Positions 50,676 to 59,401 of a stretch of 64,000 nt of DNA are shown in pieces. The stretch covers positions 1,922,001-1,986,000 of the forward strand of contig NZ_JBKBHD010000001.1 of assembly GCF_046297875.1 (NCBI RefSeq), written 5' to 3'. The position numbers and the translations under genes were made by a program. How positions within the stretch are numbered: the stretch's first letter is position 1; every line of letters starts with the position of its first letter. The DNA is from Parvibaculum sp046297875 (GTDB taxonomy: Bacteria > Pseudomonadota > Alphaproteobacteria > Parvibaculales > Parvibaculaceae). Under the pieces are notes generated by a model. It worked only from the letters and a program-made list of their open reading frames with translations, made no database searches and was not told the origin of the DNA.

Positions 50676-52616
50676 CTATGCCAGGGCCCGGCCGGTACGC
50701 CCGCCGCGCTGCCGCGCCCGGCTGACCGCGCCGACAGCGCGGATCTCGACGCTGCGGTCAAGTGCGCGTAGCGCCTGCTCGATCCGCCCCACCGCGCCGG
50801 CATCGGCGCCGCGGGCGTCGATATAGACCGTGTTGCCGCCGCCCGACCCCCGGCCGCCATCGGAATCGAGCGGGATCACCTGCACGTCGCCGCGTCCCGC
50901 ATAGGTCAGCTCCGGCCCGTTCTCGCCGGTCAGGCCGAACGATCCCTTGGGTATGGTTCCGCCCCTTGCGAAGCCGCCGGCAAAGATACTTTTCATTGCG
51001 CTGCCGAGCGCGCCTCCGATCATGCCGCCGATGCTGCCGCCGCCCGAAAAGCCGGTCAGGCTTTCGAGCATCGCCCGCACCGCGTCGCTAACGATGTTCT
51101 TTAGCGTTTCCATCGACACCCGGCCGTGCTCGATCAGCTCGTCGAAAATCGAGCCGACATTGTCGCCCATCTTGCTGAACCCGCTTTCGACCGCGCCGGC
51201 CGCATCGGCCGCGGGCTTGACCATCAGGCCGCCGAGCCGCGCGAATTCCTCGCCGATGCGGTCGACCATGTCGGGCACCCAGCTGTTGCCGACCACGGCC
51301 TTGTACATATCGGCAAAGAAGCCGGTGACAGCCGCCACCTTCTTGCCGACCCAATCCAGCACCGCGCCGAGCTTGTCCTTCAGCCAGGTTTTGACGCCCT
51401 CGTAAAGCGCCTTGACCTTGCCGACGACGCCGGGGATCAGCGCTTCGGCGACGGCGGCAACCGTGTCGAAGAAGTTGCGCCACAACGCCTTGAAGGTGTC
51501 GAAGGCGGCGGCGAAATCGCCGGTAAAAAGATGGATTGCCAGGGCCACCAGGCCTTTCATCCACTGATACCAGCCATGGGCGATCGCCTTCATGGCCTCG
51601 ATCGGCCCGGCAAAGGCGGTAGCGACGGCGGCGATCTCATCGCTGAAATAGTACCAGGCGGCGATCAACCCACCCACCGCCGCAATCGCTATCAGCACCG
51701 GCGCCGACAAGGCCGCGAGGCCGACCATCAGGAAACCGAGCGCCGCGATCACCGGCCCGGCCACGGCCGCCAGCGCGGCCAGTCCCACCGCCCAGCGCTT
51801 GGTCTCGGGCGAAAGCTCCTTTAGCCATTTGACCGCGCTGCGCAATGCGTCGACCAGCGGCGGCAAGAATTCGGCGATGATCTCGCCGATGTCTTCCAGC
51901 AGGTCACTCCAGCTGTTGGCGAGCTGCTTTCGCATACCCTCAGACGTGTTCGCCATCGCCGCTGCCTGGCCGCCGAATTGTTTTTCGAGCTCCGACAGCA
52001 TCAGCGCCTGGGCACCGGCAACGTCGCCGACCTCGACCATCGCCTTGATCTGTTCGCGCTGTTGATCGGTGAACGTGACCCCGGCGCGGGTCAGCGCCGT
52101 TATGCCGCGAACCGGATCGTTGAGCGCCTTGCCGATCATTATGGCCGAACTCTGCAAGTCCTGATCCAGGCGGGCCGACAAGTCCAGCGCGGCTTGTTGC
52201 GCGCGCTTGAAGGCATCGCCGCTCACATTGCCGAAGGTGAGAAGATTGGCGGTCACTTTCGACAGAATGTCTTCGTCGCCGAAGGTCGAAACGGCTTGCA
52301 GGTCGCCCGCCATTTTGTGCAATTCGTTGCGCGAGAATCCGGCCGTGCCGCCCATGCTTTTCAACGCGGCGTCGACGGCGGCAACCGCCTTTTCCTGTTT
52401 CTCGAAATTGGCCAGCGCCAACGCGCCGGCGCCTAAAATCGGAGCGGTGATGGCCGCCGTCATCACGCCGCCGACCTTCTGCATTTGCCGCCCGGCCGCC
52501 GCAAAACGGGCGGAAAATCCGCCCACGGATTTTGCGGCTTTGTCCATGTCGCGCTGCCATGCGGCTATTCCGGCCGTTAATTCCGCGCGCAACGCGCCGA
52601 TTACTGCACCGCTCAT
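50676..52616 (-). CDS. phage tail tape measure protein
   Basis: 646 residues. The N-terminal helical region (LRAELTAGIAAWQRDMDKAA, then KMAGDLQAVSTFGDEDILSK and FGNVSGDAFKRAQQAALDLS) is the TP901/PhageMin tail pattern. Four to five hydrophobic segments lie at about 275-345. The C-terminal third is Gly-rich (SGGGSIGGMIGGALGSAMKS) with a conserved GSFGLTGENGPELTYAGRGD. Such proteins set tail length and form part of the injection channel. GGAG nine bases before the ATG. It is short relative to large siphophage versions, implying a short tail. Confidence 0.85.
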   Translation of the reverse strand: MSGAVIGALRAELTAGIAAWQRDMDKAAKSVGGFSARFAAAGRQMQKVGGVMTAAITAPILGAGALALANFEKQEKAVAAVDAALKSMGGTAGFSRNELHKMAGDLQAVSTFGDEDILSKVTANLLTFGNVSGDAFKRAQQAALDLSARLDQDLQSSAIMIGKALNDPVRGITALTRAGVTFTDQQREQIKAMVEVGDVAGAQALMLSELEKQFGGQAAAMANTSEGMRKQLANSWSDLLEDIGEIIAEFLPPLVDALRSAVKWLKELSPETKRWAVGLAALAAVAGPVIAALGFLMVGLAALSAPVLIAIAAVGGLIAAWYYFSDEIAAVATAFAGPIEAMKAIAHGWYQWMKGLVALAIHLFTGDFAAAFDTFKALWRNFFDTVAAVAEALIPGVVGKVKALYEGVKTWLKDKLGAVLDWVGKKVAAVTGFFADMYKAVVGNSWVPDMVDRIGEEFARLGGLMVKPAADAAGAVESGFSKMGDNVGSIFDELIEHGRVSMETLKNIVSDAVRAMLESLTGFSGGGSIGGMIGGALGSAMKSIFAGGFARGGTIPKGSFGLTGENGPELTYAGRGDVQVIPLDSDGGRGSGGGNTVYIDARGADAGAVGRIEQALRALDRSVEIRAVGAVSRARQRGGRTGRALA

Positions 52617-52656
52617 GTCATCGTCTCCGTTTCAGCTTGTCGAAACTGTCAAATCC

Positions 52657-52971
52657 TTAGCTTCGGTTTTCGTTATCGGCCGGTGGGATCGCGCGCCGCC
52701 GCGCCAATGATGCTCCGACGCCGCCAATGCCGAGCGCCTCGAAAAATTCGCAAGCATCCTGCCACGTGATCTCAGGATGATGCTCTTGAAGGCTGGCCCA
52801 CAAAAAATCTGCGTACCCGCGCACGGGCCCGCTTTTTAGATTGTTGATCCGTGATCTGACGGCCTCGTCGTCTTCAAGGCCCCATTTCTCCTTGAGAAGG
52901 ATGATGGCGCGCTGGCCGATATGGAGCCTCAACCGCTTGCCGTCTAAATCGATTTCCCAATCGAATTTCAC
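52657..52971 (-). CDS. tail assembly chaperone-like protein
   Basis: 104 residues from a GTG at 52971 with GAGG eight bases upstream. Sequence starts MKFDWEIDLDGKRLRLHIGQ and has LWASLQEHHPEITWQDACEF, both like the small GTA/phage proteins encoded between the major tail protein and the tape measure. Here it directly precedes the tape measure gene (41 bp), which supports the role. No slippery-sequence frameshift partner could be identified. No major tail protein gene precedes it. Confidence 0.6.
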   Translation of the reverse strand: MKFDWEIDLDGKRLRLHIGQRAIILLKEKWGLEDDEAVRSRINNLKSGPVRGYADFLWASLQEHHPEITWQDACEFFEALGIGGVGASLARRRAIPPADNENRS

Positions 52972-53115
52972 AGGGTCAACCTCGCTAGACGCATCTGGTT
53001 TCCAAGTCGATACCGGCCGCCAGGTTGGAGATGGGACCCCGGCGGCCGGCCTCTAGCGTCGCATGGTGGCGAGAAGCAAGAACACCGTGCGACACATTCC
53101 GATTTTGCTTCCGTC

Positions 53116-54486
53116 CTATTCGGTCGGCGACGTGATGCCGTCAACAACGCTGAAATGATCCGGTCGCACCGCGAACGCATCCGCCCGGAGATAGCCGCGA
53201 ATCCAGACCTGCATCTTGCCGAACGAGTCGCCGCCGACGCGCGTGGCTTCGAGTGTCATTGCCGTGCGCATCGCCAGATAGTAGCTCTCCCACTGGCCGG
53301 TAAAGATTGCGCTCCCGACCTCCGCAGGCGGCGAGCCGGCCGTCAGGTTGACAGGGACCTGGTTCGTCTGGAGAAACCGCCGCTCCGCAACCGAGCGCGG
53401 CATTTGCAGCGGGTTTTCGTTGTCGTCAACCAGGCGGTCCAGCTCGCCGGCAGTGCGCGCGGCCATAATGAAATCGCCCGCTTCCGCATTTGCAGTTGCC
53501 ACTTGCTCCACCGCCGACGAAAGCGGCGCGTAGCTCGTAAGCGGACCGTTCCAGTTGATCCGGCCAATGCCCGTAGTGTTGTAGATGCCGAGCACTTTGC
53601 CGATACCGTCGCCGACAAGGCACATCTTGTCCAGCTTGAGGCCGAGAGCTTCGGCGATCGACGCCATAATCAGCGCATCCGCGTTCGGCGCATCCTCGAT
53701 CAACTCGATCGACGATTTGACGATAACCGCGAGCGTGTGAGGCTGAAAGAGGCGAGAGCCGAGCAACACTTGCCCCTCGGCAACGTCGGCATTTTCCGCC
53801 CTGAACTGCGGTTCCGGATCGCCGTCCACAGTGGCAAAGGAGGTCGGGCCGGTAATCGGAACCGTGAGCGCGCCCGCTTCGACAACGCGCGTTTTTGCGC
53901 GCGACAGGTCGATGATACGTGCGCCCAGGTAGCTCGGCGTAATGAAGCCGCCGGCGGCGCCTTCGGTTGTGCTCTGCTGGCTGCGAAAGTCACCCAGCTC
54001 GCCCCAGTCGCCGTTGATCGACGCTTTGAGCAAGTCCGTCAGCTTGGGTTCGCTCCCGTGCCGCGAACCGCCGACAAAATCGGCGACGCGTTCGTCGCGG
54101 CGAAGGCCGAAGACTTCCGCATCGTCGCCGCCCGCCCCGCGCCGTGAGCCGCCGCGCGCACCGCCCTTGTCGCCGATGATGTTGATGCGGTTGCGCGGTT
54201 CCCGACTGCCGGAAGCCTCGCGGTTGTCGATTTCATCCGACACGAGCCGGATACTGTTCGACAGCTTCGAACACGCGGCGACTTCGTTTTCGTTAAGGTC
54301 ACGATTTTCGCCCCGCGCCCCTTCGATGATAGCGCCGTGCGCTCGTCGGGCCGCCTTCCGGTGCTCGTGCAAGTCAGACCACGATGCCCCCGTAAGCGAG
54401 AAGTGGAATTGTGTTGCGTCGAAGCCTACGGCCCCGAGCACCGCGCGGAGCTGATGCTCTTCGGCTATTTGATCCTGTTTCAGCAT
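53116..54486 (-). CDS. HK97-fold major capsid protein
   Basis: 456 residues from ATG 54486, which has GGAG nine bases upstream; an ATG five codons earlier is less favoured. The N-terminal 170 residues are charged and delta-domain-like (NENEVAACSKLSNSIRLVSD). The shell domain follows: TTEGAAGGFITPSYLGARII, VPITGPTSFATVDGDPEPQF, LFQPHTLAVIVKSSIELIED and GIGKVLGIYNTTGI. It would form the capsid. HK97-type assembly normally uses a protease and portal, which are not encoded in the element. Confidence 0.88.
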   Translation of the reverse strand: MLKQDQIAEEHQLRAVLGAVGFDATQFHFSLTGASWSDLHEHRKAARRAHGAIIEGARGENRDLNENEVAACSKLSNSIRLVSDEIDNREASGSREPRNRINIIGDKGGARGGSRRGAGGDDAEVFGLRRDERVADFVGGSRHGSEPKLTDLLKASINGDWGELGDFRSQQSTTEGAAGGFITPSYLGARIIDLSRAKTRVVEAGALTVPITGPTSFATVDGDPEPQFRAENADVAEGQVLLGSRLFQPHTLAVIVKSSIELIEDAPNADALIMASIAEALGLKLDKMCLVGDGIGKVLGIYNTTGIGRINWNGPLTSYAPLSSAVEQVATANAEAGDFIMAARTAGELDRLVDDNENPLQMPRSVAERRFLQTNQVPVNLTAGSPPAEVGSAIFTGQWESYYLAMRTAMTLEATRVGGDSFGKMQVWIRGYLRADAFAVRPDHFSVVDGITSPTE

Positions 54487-54721
54487 TTGCTTTTTCTCCA
54501 TCCGGGCCGGCTGCGCGCATAGAAAAAACGCGCGGGCGCGGCCAACTATGTTGGCATTGCGTCCCTGCGCGCATTCGACGTGGTCGAGGCCGGAGGAGGG
54601 TTGCCGTCATGCGGGGGCCGTGGGCTTTCCCGATGCACTTGCAACGCGCCAAGAATACGCTTCCGGTCGCGAACGTCAAGGCGCATTCGTACCGTGTGCG
54701 GATAATCCGCCCAGCGGTGCA

Positions 54722-55069
54722 TCAGTGCAGCCTCGGGAATGGCAGCACGTTGTCGTGACCGTCCGGGTCGTCATCGTCTTCGGGCATAACCACGGCCGCC
54801 GCGATCCCGCCGTCGCAAAAACCGAAGATCGGGGAGATGATCGCCGGCGCATCCTCGAGGCGCTTGACGATGTGCATAGCGCCCTCAAGCGCCGCGCCGG
54901 CGCGCATCTTGACGACAACAACATATTCCGTCTCGCCTGGCGCTGCCGCTGCAGCGGCGGCCATCTTCTGCCGATCGACGTCCAGGCTATCGCGACCATG
55001 ATCCATCAGCTTTTGCAGAACGCCGGCCAGGTCTTCAAGCACTACGCCGATTTCAGTTTCCTTGGTCAT
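54722..55069 (-). CDS. small acidic protein of the element, unknown
   Basis: 115 residues from ATG 55069 (MTKETEIGVVLEDLAGVLQK). The N-terminal part is helical and amphipathic, followed by an Ala-rich run (MAAAAAAAPGE) and a C-terminus GHDNVLPFPRLH. A beta-rich stretch around EYVVVVKMRAGAALEGAMHI occurs in the middle. Not recognised. It lies between the iteron field and the capsid gene. 220 bp to the capsid start contain no convincing gene. Confidence 0.5.
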   Translation of the reverse strand: MTKETEIGVVLEDLAGVLQKLMDHGRDSLDVDRQKMAAAAAAAPGETEYVVVVKMRAGAALEGAMHIVKRLEDAPAIISPIFGFCDGGIAAAVVMPEDDDDPDGHDNVLPFPRLH

Positions 55070-55352
55070 CTCGATCCGATCCCTTCCTGTTGCCTCTACC
55101 GCCCCCCCCGCGCCCCCAAGGTAGCCGAAAAAGAACGCACGCCGCGCGAGGGTCTCTTTCCGATTTGGCTTCCGGTGCAATTAATCCGGGTGGGCTTTCC
55201 ACTTCATTTTCGCTTTCACATAAACGTCGATAGGACGCCGGTTTGGGGGGCGGGAGTCCTGGACTTTTGACCCACCCCCCCATTGGGTGCCGAGTATGAT
55301 CCGTACCCGGACGAAAGAGGCAGTGTGCGCGATCGGCGCAGCCCTCAGCTCG

Positions 55353-55637
55353 ATCGTGGAAGCCGTGGAACCGCATCGTGGAAAAACCCGCTGTCTTTTT
55401 TCTATTTCTTTCCAAAGGTTTAGAGAGAAAGAGAGGGGGGTGTTCCACGCTTTCCACGCTTTCACGATGGGTTGTCTCGCGTGTGCGCGGGTGCGCGCGC
55501 ATACGTGAGAGAAATTTCAAAACAGCGTGGAAAGCGTGGAAAAATCAAATTTCTCCTTTGGCGTCATCTACTTACGGTTTCACGTGAAACGGCACGTGAA
55601 CGGCCACGGCGTGAAAAGAACCCGATCAAGCGTGGAA
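55353..55637. repeat. iteron field of 9-bp repeats
   Basis: Exact 9-mer TTCCACGCT at 55443-55451 and 55452-55460, and as its complement AGCGTGGAA at 55524-55532, 55533-55541 and 55629-55637. Near copies (one or two mismatches) at 55353-55361, 55362-55370 and 55375-55383. The two tandem pairs form a perfect 18-bp inverted repeat separated by 63 bp. Iteron-like clusters often mark replication origins or repressor operators. The 480-bp stretch 55070-55563 otherwise shows no convincing gene. Confidence 0.75.
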
Positions 55638-56133
55638 ACAACGACTGTTTTGAATCCAGTTCCGGCTGCCTGGGGGGCGCGGGGGTTGCAGGTGATACAA
55701 GGTCGTCGTCCCAGCTTCGCGCGGCGAGTCCGGCGGCAAGGATCGCCAGCGGGATCAGTGTTGCGCGCGTCCGAAAGCCGTTGATTGAAATTGGGCAGTG
55801 GCGATCCGGAACGGCGCGCGCTCCCGCGATCTGTCTCAGCATGCTTGGCCAATTGATCGACGCCCAGGCGCTGCCCTGCATAAGCGCGCGTAAGCCCGGA
55901 TGGTGGCGGTTCGCGACGGCCAGGTATTGCGCGCCGGTGTCCGGCGCCGCCCATATTCTGAGGCCCGCATGCGCCAGCACCCTGGACGCTTCCATTGAGA
56001 GCCGGCCGCCTTCGATCGCGCAGGCCAGATGTTGTGCGACGGTCTTTTCCTCTGGCGCCGCCATGCCGCCTGGCAGGACGCGCGAGAGGATGAATTCGAG
56101 GCACTGGCGGCCGGTTTTGTCGTAGGACTGCAT
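55564..56133 (-). CDS. 189-residue unknown protein of the element
   Basis: The middle reads LRIWAAPDTGAQYLAVANRH with WPSMLRQIAGARAVPDRHCP and INGFRTRATLIPLAILAAGL, a pattern of a globular protein I have seen in phage replication-associated proteins but cannot name. The C-terminus is basic and Ser-rich (SRRGRSRAVSRETVSR). Its 3' end covers one iteron copy and the parS-like site. It sits 3 bp downstream of the AlpA-like gene. Other frames here are shadows. Confidence 0.55.
   Translation of the reverse strand: MQSYDKTGRQCLEFILSRVLPGGMAAPEEKTVAQHLACAIEGGRLSMEASRVLAHAGLRIWAAPDTGAQYLAVANRHHPGLRALMQGSAWASINWPSMLRQIAGARAVPDRHCPISINGFRTRATLIPLAILAAGLAARSWDDDLVSPATPAPPRQPELDSKQSLFPRLIGFFSRRGRSRAVSRETVSR
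55577..55590. promoter_or_regulatory. parS-like palindrome 1
   Basis: GTTTCACGTGAAAC, a perfect 14-bp palindrome identical to the core of the ParB/Spo0J binding site TGTTTCACGTGAAACA; the outer bases (G/G) differ. Further partial half-sites follow within 40 bp (GCACGTGAAC, GGCGTGAAA). No ParA/ParB gene lies in the element. Confidence 0.6.
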
Positions 56134-56136
56134 GGC

Positions 56137-56421
56137 TCAGCCCACCTCAGCGCCGGCCGGCGCGGCGTCGACGGATTGCGGCGCCTGTTCTCTTTTCTGG
56201 CGCGCGGCCGACGCATGGAGGTCGGCAATCATTTTCTGGCGCACGTCGAACGCCTGGAGGTCGGCAAGCATCCAGTATCGGCGCCGACGGATTCGTACCG
56301 CCTCGGGAAATCCCAGCTCGGGATCGTTTTCCCAGCGCCAAAGCGTCATCTTCGTGATCTTGTAGCGGGCCATCACGTCCGCCGATAGCAGGCGTTCGTG
56401 GCTTACCGTTTCACTTTGCAT
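56137..56421 (-). CDS. AlpA/MerR-like helix-turn-helix protein
   Basis: 94 residues from ATG 56421; a longer frame upstream lacks conserved sequence. HTH region LLSADVMARYKITKMTLWRW followed by ENDPELGFPEAVRIRRRRYW is the AlpA-type domain found in excisionases and element regulators. The rest is a charged helix (ADLHASAARQKREQAP). It probably regulates integrase or acts as a recombination directionality factor. It follows the 291-residue unknown gene. Confidence 0.75.
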   Translation of the reverse strand: MQSETVSHERLLSADVMARYKITKMTLWRWENDPELGFPEAVRIRRRRYWMLADLQAFDVRQKMIADLHASAARQKREQAPQSVDAAPAGAEVG

Positions 56422-56545
56422 TTGCTCGCCTCGCCAAGCATCAAGAGGTAACGAGACGAAAATTGCACGTGTTCGGCCGATGCGGTCACCAACCAATCTG
56501 CAATTGGGTAGTGAAAAACTTTCAGGCGAGGGGAAGGCTGGCCCT

Positions 56546-57421
56546 TTAAAGGTCGTCCGGCAGCTTTGCCCGAACGCGGGCGGGCACGTGCCATGTGTCG
56601 TCGGCAGACAGGATGGTCAGCGCCCCCTTGTGCTCCGAAAACTCGATCGACAGGCCGGCATCCCGAAACGCTTCGGCGCGGGCCAGGAAACGCGGCAATT
56701 CGGCAAGGTCGCAAACGAGCCAGTTCCGGCCAGTGCGAAAGCCCTGATTCTGCGTCCGAAGGTCGATCAACGCGGCCCACATATGGCAAACCGGCCGCCA
56801 GCCGTCGAACGCATTGTTGAGCGTTTTCGCGCTCCATCCGCGAGGGCTGGCGCCGCGCCCGCGCCCGGAAACTTCGGCGATTGCCGTTTTGCGATTGACC
56901 GGCTCATGGTTGGACCATTGCCGAAGAAGTTCCAGAAAAACGCTGCCGGCCCTCAGGCCCTCTCGCCAACTGGCGACGATTGCCGCCTCGACAGGCTCCG
57001 ATGTTTCGTCACGCGCGCGAGCAAGCAACTCATCGAAAGCAAATTTCGTTTGTAGACTGATGATTTCCAATTTTTCGGGGGACACAGATGCAGCGTCGGG
57101 CGCCTTCAAGATGTCCTCTTCCGCTGCGCGTCGGTATCTATCGTAGCGTTCATCAGTCGATATGCGAGCTAGGCGCTCAGCCTGCTCGCGCACGTAGAAC
57201 AGCAGCAACTCGCTTCTGAATTTTTCATCCTTCGGCGCCAGCATGGCGCGTGTCACTTGCTCCAAGGCAAGCGGACTCACGCCGGCGCGTCCTTCAAAAA
57301 ATTCTATTTCCGGCATGCGGTCTCGCTCCGCTGTTTCAGCCGCCAGGCGCCCGGCCGCGCTGGCGGCCGGGGCTCGATCGGCATATGTCTTATGCCGCTT
57401 CGGCTGCGCGTTTTGTGCCAA
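56546..57421 (-). CDS. 291-residue unknown protein of the element
   Basis: Mixed charged/aromatic protein without signal or membrane segments. Notable parts: ELLLFYVREQAERLARISTD near residue 75, and the C-terminal FRTGRNWLVCDLAELPRFLA with GLSIEFSEHKGALTILSADD. No family recognised. It overlaps the preceding gene's end by about 32 bp, which is compatible with a joint transcript. Codon use is unremarkable. Confidence 0.55.
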   Translation of the reverse strand: MAQNAQPKRHKTYADRAPAASAAGRLAAETAERDRMPEIEFFEGRAGVSPLALEQVTRAMLAPKDEKFRSELLLFYVREQAERLARISTDERYDRYRRAAEEDILKAPDAASVSPEKLEIISLQTKFAFDELLARARDETSEPVEAAIVASWREGLRAGSVFLELLRQWSNHEPVNRKTAIAEVSGRGRGASPRGWSAKTLNNAFDGWRPVCHMWAALIDLRTQNQGFRTGRNWLVCDLAELPRFLARAEAFRDAGLSIEFSEHKGALTILSADDTWHVPARVRAKLPDDL

Positions 57422-57884
57422 CCGGCGTAGTTGTCGCGCCGGTCATCTTCTCGCTTGCCTGGGCGAGGATGTAGCGCACAAGGTCGCAAGGTCCGACCTC
57501 TTCGCCGCATGTGCCTTCGAGTTCGTTCTCGAGCATAAAAATCGTGTGCAGCAGCGCCCCGGCTGTCCCCTCCAGGTTGCCCCGGAAAGGCGCCTCGAGG
57601 CGGTGGATCTTCTCCCAAAACTCGTCCGTATCGCCATGCGAGACGGCAAACGGAAGAGGCGACGGCAGGGGAACCGAATGCAGCACCATGAGCTGCGCCC
57701 GCTCGGTCAACATGCGAGCTGCCGGCGTGTCCGGATAGATCGTGGCGAACGCCGCCGCAAGAAGTGGATAATGACCATTTGCCATGACAAGAGCATGGAA
57801 ATCCGGCTCGTATTTGTAAGCGGCGGCGAAATCGGCATGTGCGGATTTTCCGCCCGCTTCGACGTTTTTCGAAATCGCGTTCAT
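57390..57884 (-). CDS. 164-residue unknown protein downstream of the integrase
   Basis: Start at ATG 57884 preferred because GAGGGAG lies about ten bases upstream; an earlier ATG overlaps the integrase stop (ATGA). The protein is mostly helical with two cysteines in GTCGEEVGPCDLVRYI and an aromatic centre TDEFWEKIHRLEAPF. Unrecognised. It is directly behind the integrase gene. Confidence 0.5.
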   Translation of the reverse strand: MNAISKNVEAGGKSAHADFAAAYKYEPDFHALVMANGHYPLLAAAFATIYPDTPAARMLTERAQLMVLHSVPLPSPLPFAVSHGDTDEFWEKIHRLEAPFRGNLEGTAGALLHTIFMLENELEGTCGEEVGPCDLVRYILAQASEKMTGATTTPVGTKRAAEAA

Positions 57885-57898
57885 TGGCTTTCTCTCCC

Positions 57899-59167
57899 TC
57901 ATTTGCGCCGGCGAAGTGAAATCACTTTAGCCGGTCGCTGGTTGACGATACGGGCAACATGCGCGGCCCAGGCCTCCAGCGCCGCCCGCTTTTCATCGGC
58001 ATAGGTGTGTCGCTGATAGACGCCGACAATGCCGCCCCTTGAGCCCGACACATGGCCCAGGACGGCTTCCGTAACCTCAAGGCGGATGCCGAGCCGCTGC
58101 ATTCCCGTGGCGACGGTGCGGCGAATGTCGTGCAGCCGCCAATCGGGCAGCGGCTCAATCTTCGCGCGCGCGCTCCGCTTCGCCGCGTCGGCCTGCCGCA
58201 ATTCCTCGATCTTGGCATCGAGCGCCTGGCGCGCCTTGGTCCAGCCGGAAATCGGCGTCTTGCCCGTTGTCGTGAACACATAGGCGCTCGGCTTCGTCCC
58301 GTTCATCACCTTCGGCACGGCGGCCAGGATCGCGGCGGCCTCATCCACAAGCGGGATGATATGCGCCGCGTCGGCCTTCATGCGGTCGGGCGTGATTTCG
58401 AGCTGGCGGCGTTCTGCGGCGATCTCCGCGCGCAAGAGGCCGGCGATTTCCTGTCGCCGCGCGCCCGTCAGGATCAGCAGCCGGATGGCAGGGCCGAAGG
58501 GCCAGCCGATCGCTTCGGCCGCGCGCCAGACCAGGCGCAATTCGTCATCGGTCAAAACGCGGTCGCGCCGGCGCTCGCGGCCGGGCTTCGGGAGGTCGGT
58601 CATGGGCGAGGCCTCGAGTATCCCGCGCGCCACGCACCAGCGGAACATGCGATGCAGATAGGCATGGACGCGGCGGGCGAGAACGGGCGCCCCTCGATCG
58701 GCGATCTTGTCGAGAAGGTCGAGCGCGTCGCGCCGCGTGATCGAGCGGATGTTGCGATGCTTCCAGCGCGGCAGCACGTCGCGCTCCATGACGCGCTTCA
58801 CTTCGGCATAGGTCCGGTTGCCGGCCTGGTCGCGTTTCAGCCATTCCGCCGCGACGGCGCTCACACTGTCCGCTGCGGCGTCTCTGGCGGCGCGGCGCAG
58901 CCCTACAGGGTCAATCCCCCGCTCCGCTGCCTCAACCGCCTGTCCGGCCTTCTCACGCGCCCTGGCGAGCGTCAGGGCGGGCCAGCGGCCAAGCGTCACC
59001 CGGCGAAGGCGCCCGCCCACACGGCAGAAGACGACAAACGACTTGATGCCGGTTGCCGACACCCGCAAGGCGAAGCCCGGCAGCGCGGCATCGAAATAAT
59101 CGACCTGTCCGGAAGCCGGCGGCTTCAGGCGGTCGATCGCGGCGGCGGTCAGCTTCCGTTTCGGCAT
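57899..59167 (-). CDS. int: tyrosine integrase (P4 type)
   Basis: 422 residues from ATG 59167 (MPKRKLTAAAIDRLKPPASG). The N-terminal DUF4102-like arm-binding domain is followed by a core-binding domain and the catalytic domain: Arg in LTGARRQEIAGL, His-x-x-Arg in LHDIRRTVATG, His in VLGHVSGSRGG, and the nucleophilic Tyr in GVYQRHTYADEKR. It recombines attP on the element with attB in tRNA-Lys. It sits at the far right end, next to attR. An AGGTAAC cluster and a parS-like site lie upstream of its start. Confidence 0.95.
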   Translation of the reverse strand: MPKRKLTAAAIDRLKPPASGQVDYFDAALPGFALRVSATGIKSFVVFCRVGGRLRRVTLGRWPALTLARAREKAGQAVEAAERGIDPVGLRRAARDAAADSVSAVAAEWLKRDQAGNRTYAEVKRVMERDVLPRWKHRNIRSITRRDALDLLDKIADRGAPVLARRVHAYLHRMFRWCVARGILEASPMTDLPKPGRERRRDRVLTDDELRLVWRAAEAIGWPFGPAIRLLILTGARRQEIAGLLRAEIAAERRQLEITPDRMKADAAHIIPLVDEAAAILAAVPKVMNGTKPSAYVFTTTGKTPISGWTKARQALDAKIEELRQADAAKRSARAKIEPLPDWRLHDIRRTVATGMQRLGIRLEVTEAVLGHVSGSRGGIVGVYQRHTYADEKRAALEAWAAHVARIVNQRPAKVISLRRRK

Positions 59168-59192
59168 GTCCTGCGGCCCGGTGAGAACAAGT

Positions 59193-59237
59193 AGGTAACA
59201 GTGAGGTAACACAAATGTGCGGTATGTGTCGTTACCT
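59193..59237. other. AGGTAAC cluster: candidate integrase arm-type sites
   Basis: AGGTAAC at 59193-59199 and 59204-59210 and its complement GTTACCT at 59231-59237, between int and attR. The same motif lies at 50297-50303, close to attL, with GGTTAC at 50286-50291 as an inverted partner. Repeats at both ends near the att sites fit arm-type binding sites of the integrase. Confidence 0.5.
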
Positions 59238-59249
59238 TACGATACACTT

Positions 59250-59263
59250 GTTTCATGTGAAAC
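59250..59263. promoter_or_regulatory. parS-like palindrome 2
   Basis: GTTTCATGTGAAAC, one base from the perfect parS core, and preceded by T as in the consensus. It lies 83 bp upstream of the int start and 79 bp from attR. Confidence 0.5.
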
Positions 59264-59342
59264 GGCAAGAGTGTTGATGTTTATTGGCCTTTTGCGAAGC
59301 CGGATGTTCTGATTTGTTACCCTCTGATCCGCTTGCATTTCC

Positions 59343-59391
59343 GACTCTTAATCAGCGGGTCCCAGGTTCGAGTCCTGGTGCGCCCACCAAA
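59343..59391 (+). repeat. attR, partial tRNA-Lys copy
   Basis: Identical 49 bases to 50170-50218. It holds the anticodon arm's last part through CCA and lacks the 5' half, so it is not a functional tRNA. Marks the right edge of the element. Confidence 0.93.
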
Positions 59392-59401
59392 TTTCTCCGA
59401 A

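Noticed and set aside
52968..53180. 70-codon frame whose stop overlaps the tail chaperone start
   Set aside because: It overlaps the capsid gene's end, is basic with Cys/Arg bias, and lacks a ribosome site; the overlap may be coincidence.
55053..55520. Possible gene in the iteron region of the element
   Set aside because: The translation contains repeat-derived residues and no pattern; more probably non-coding control DNA.
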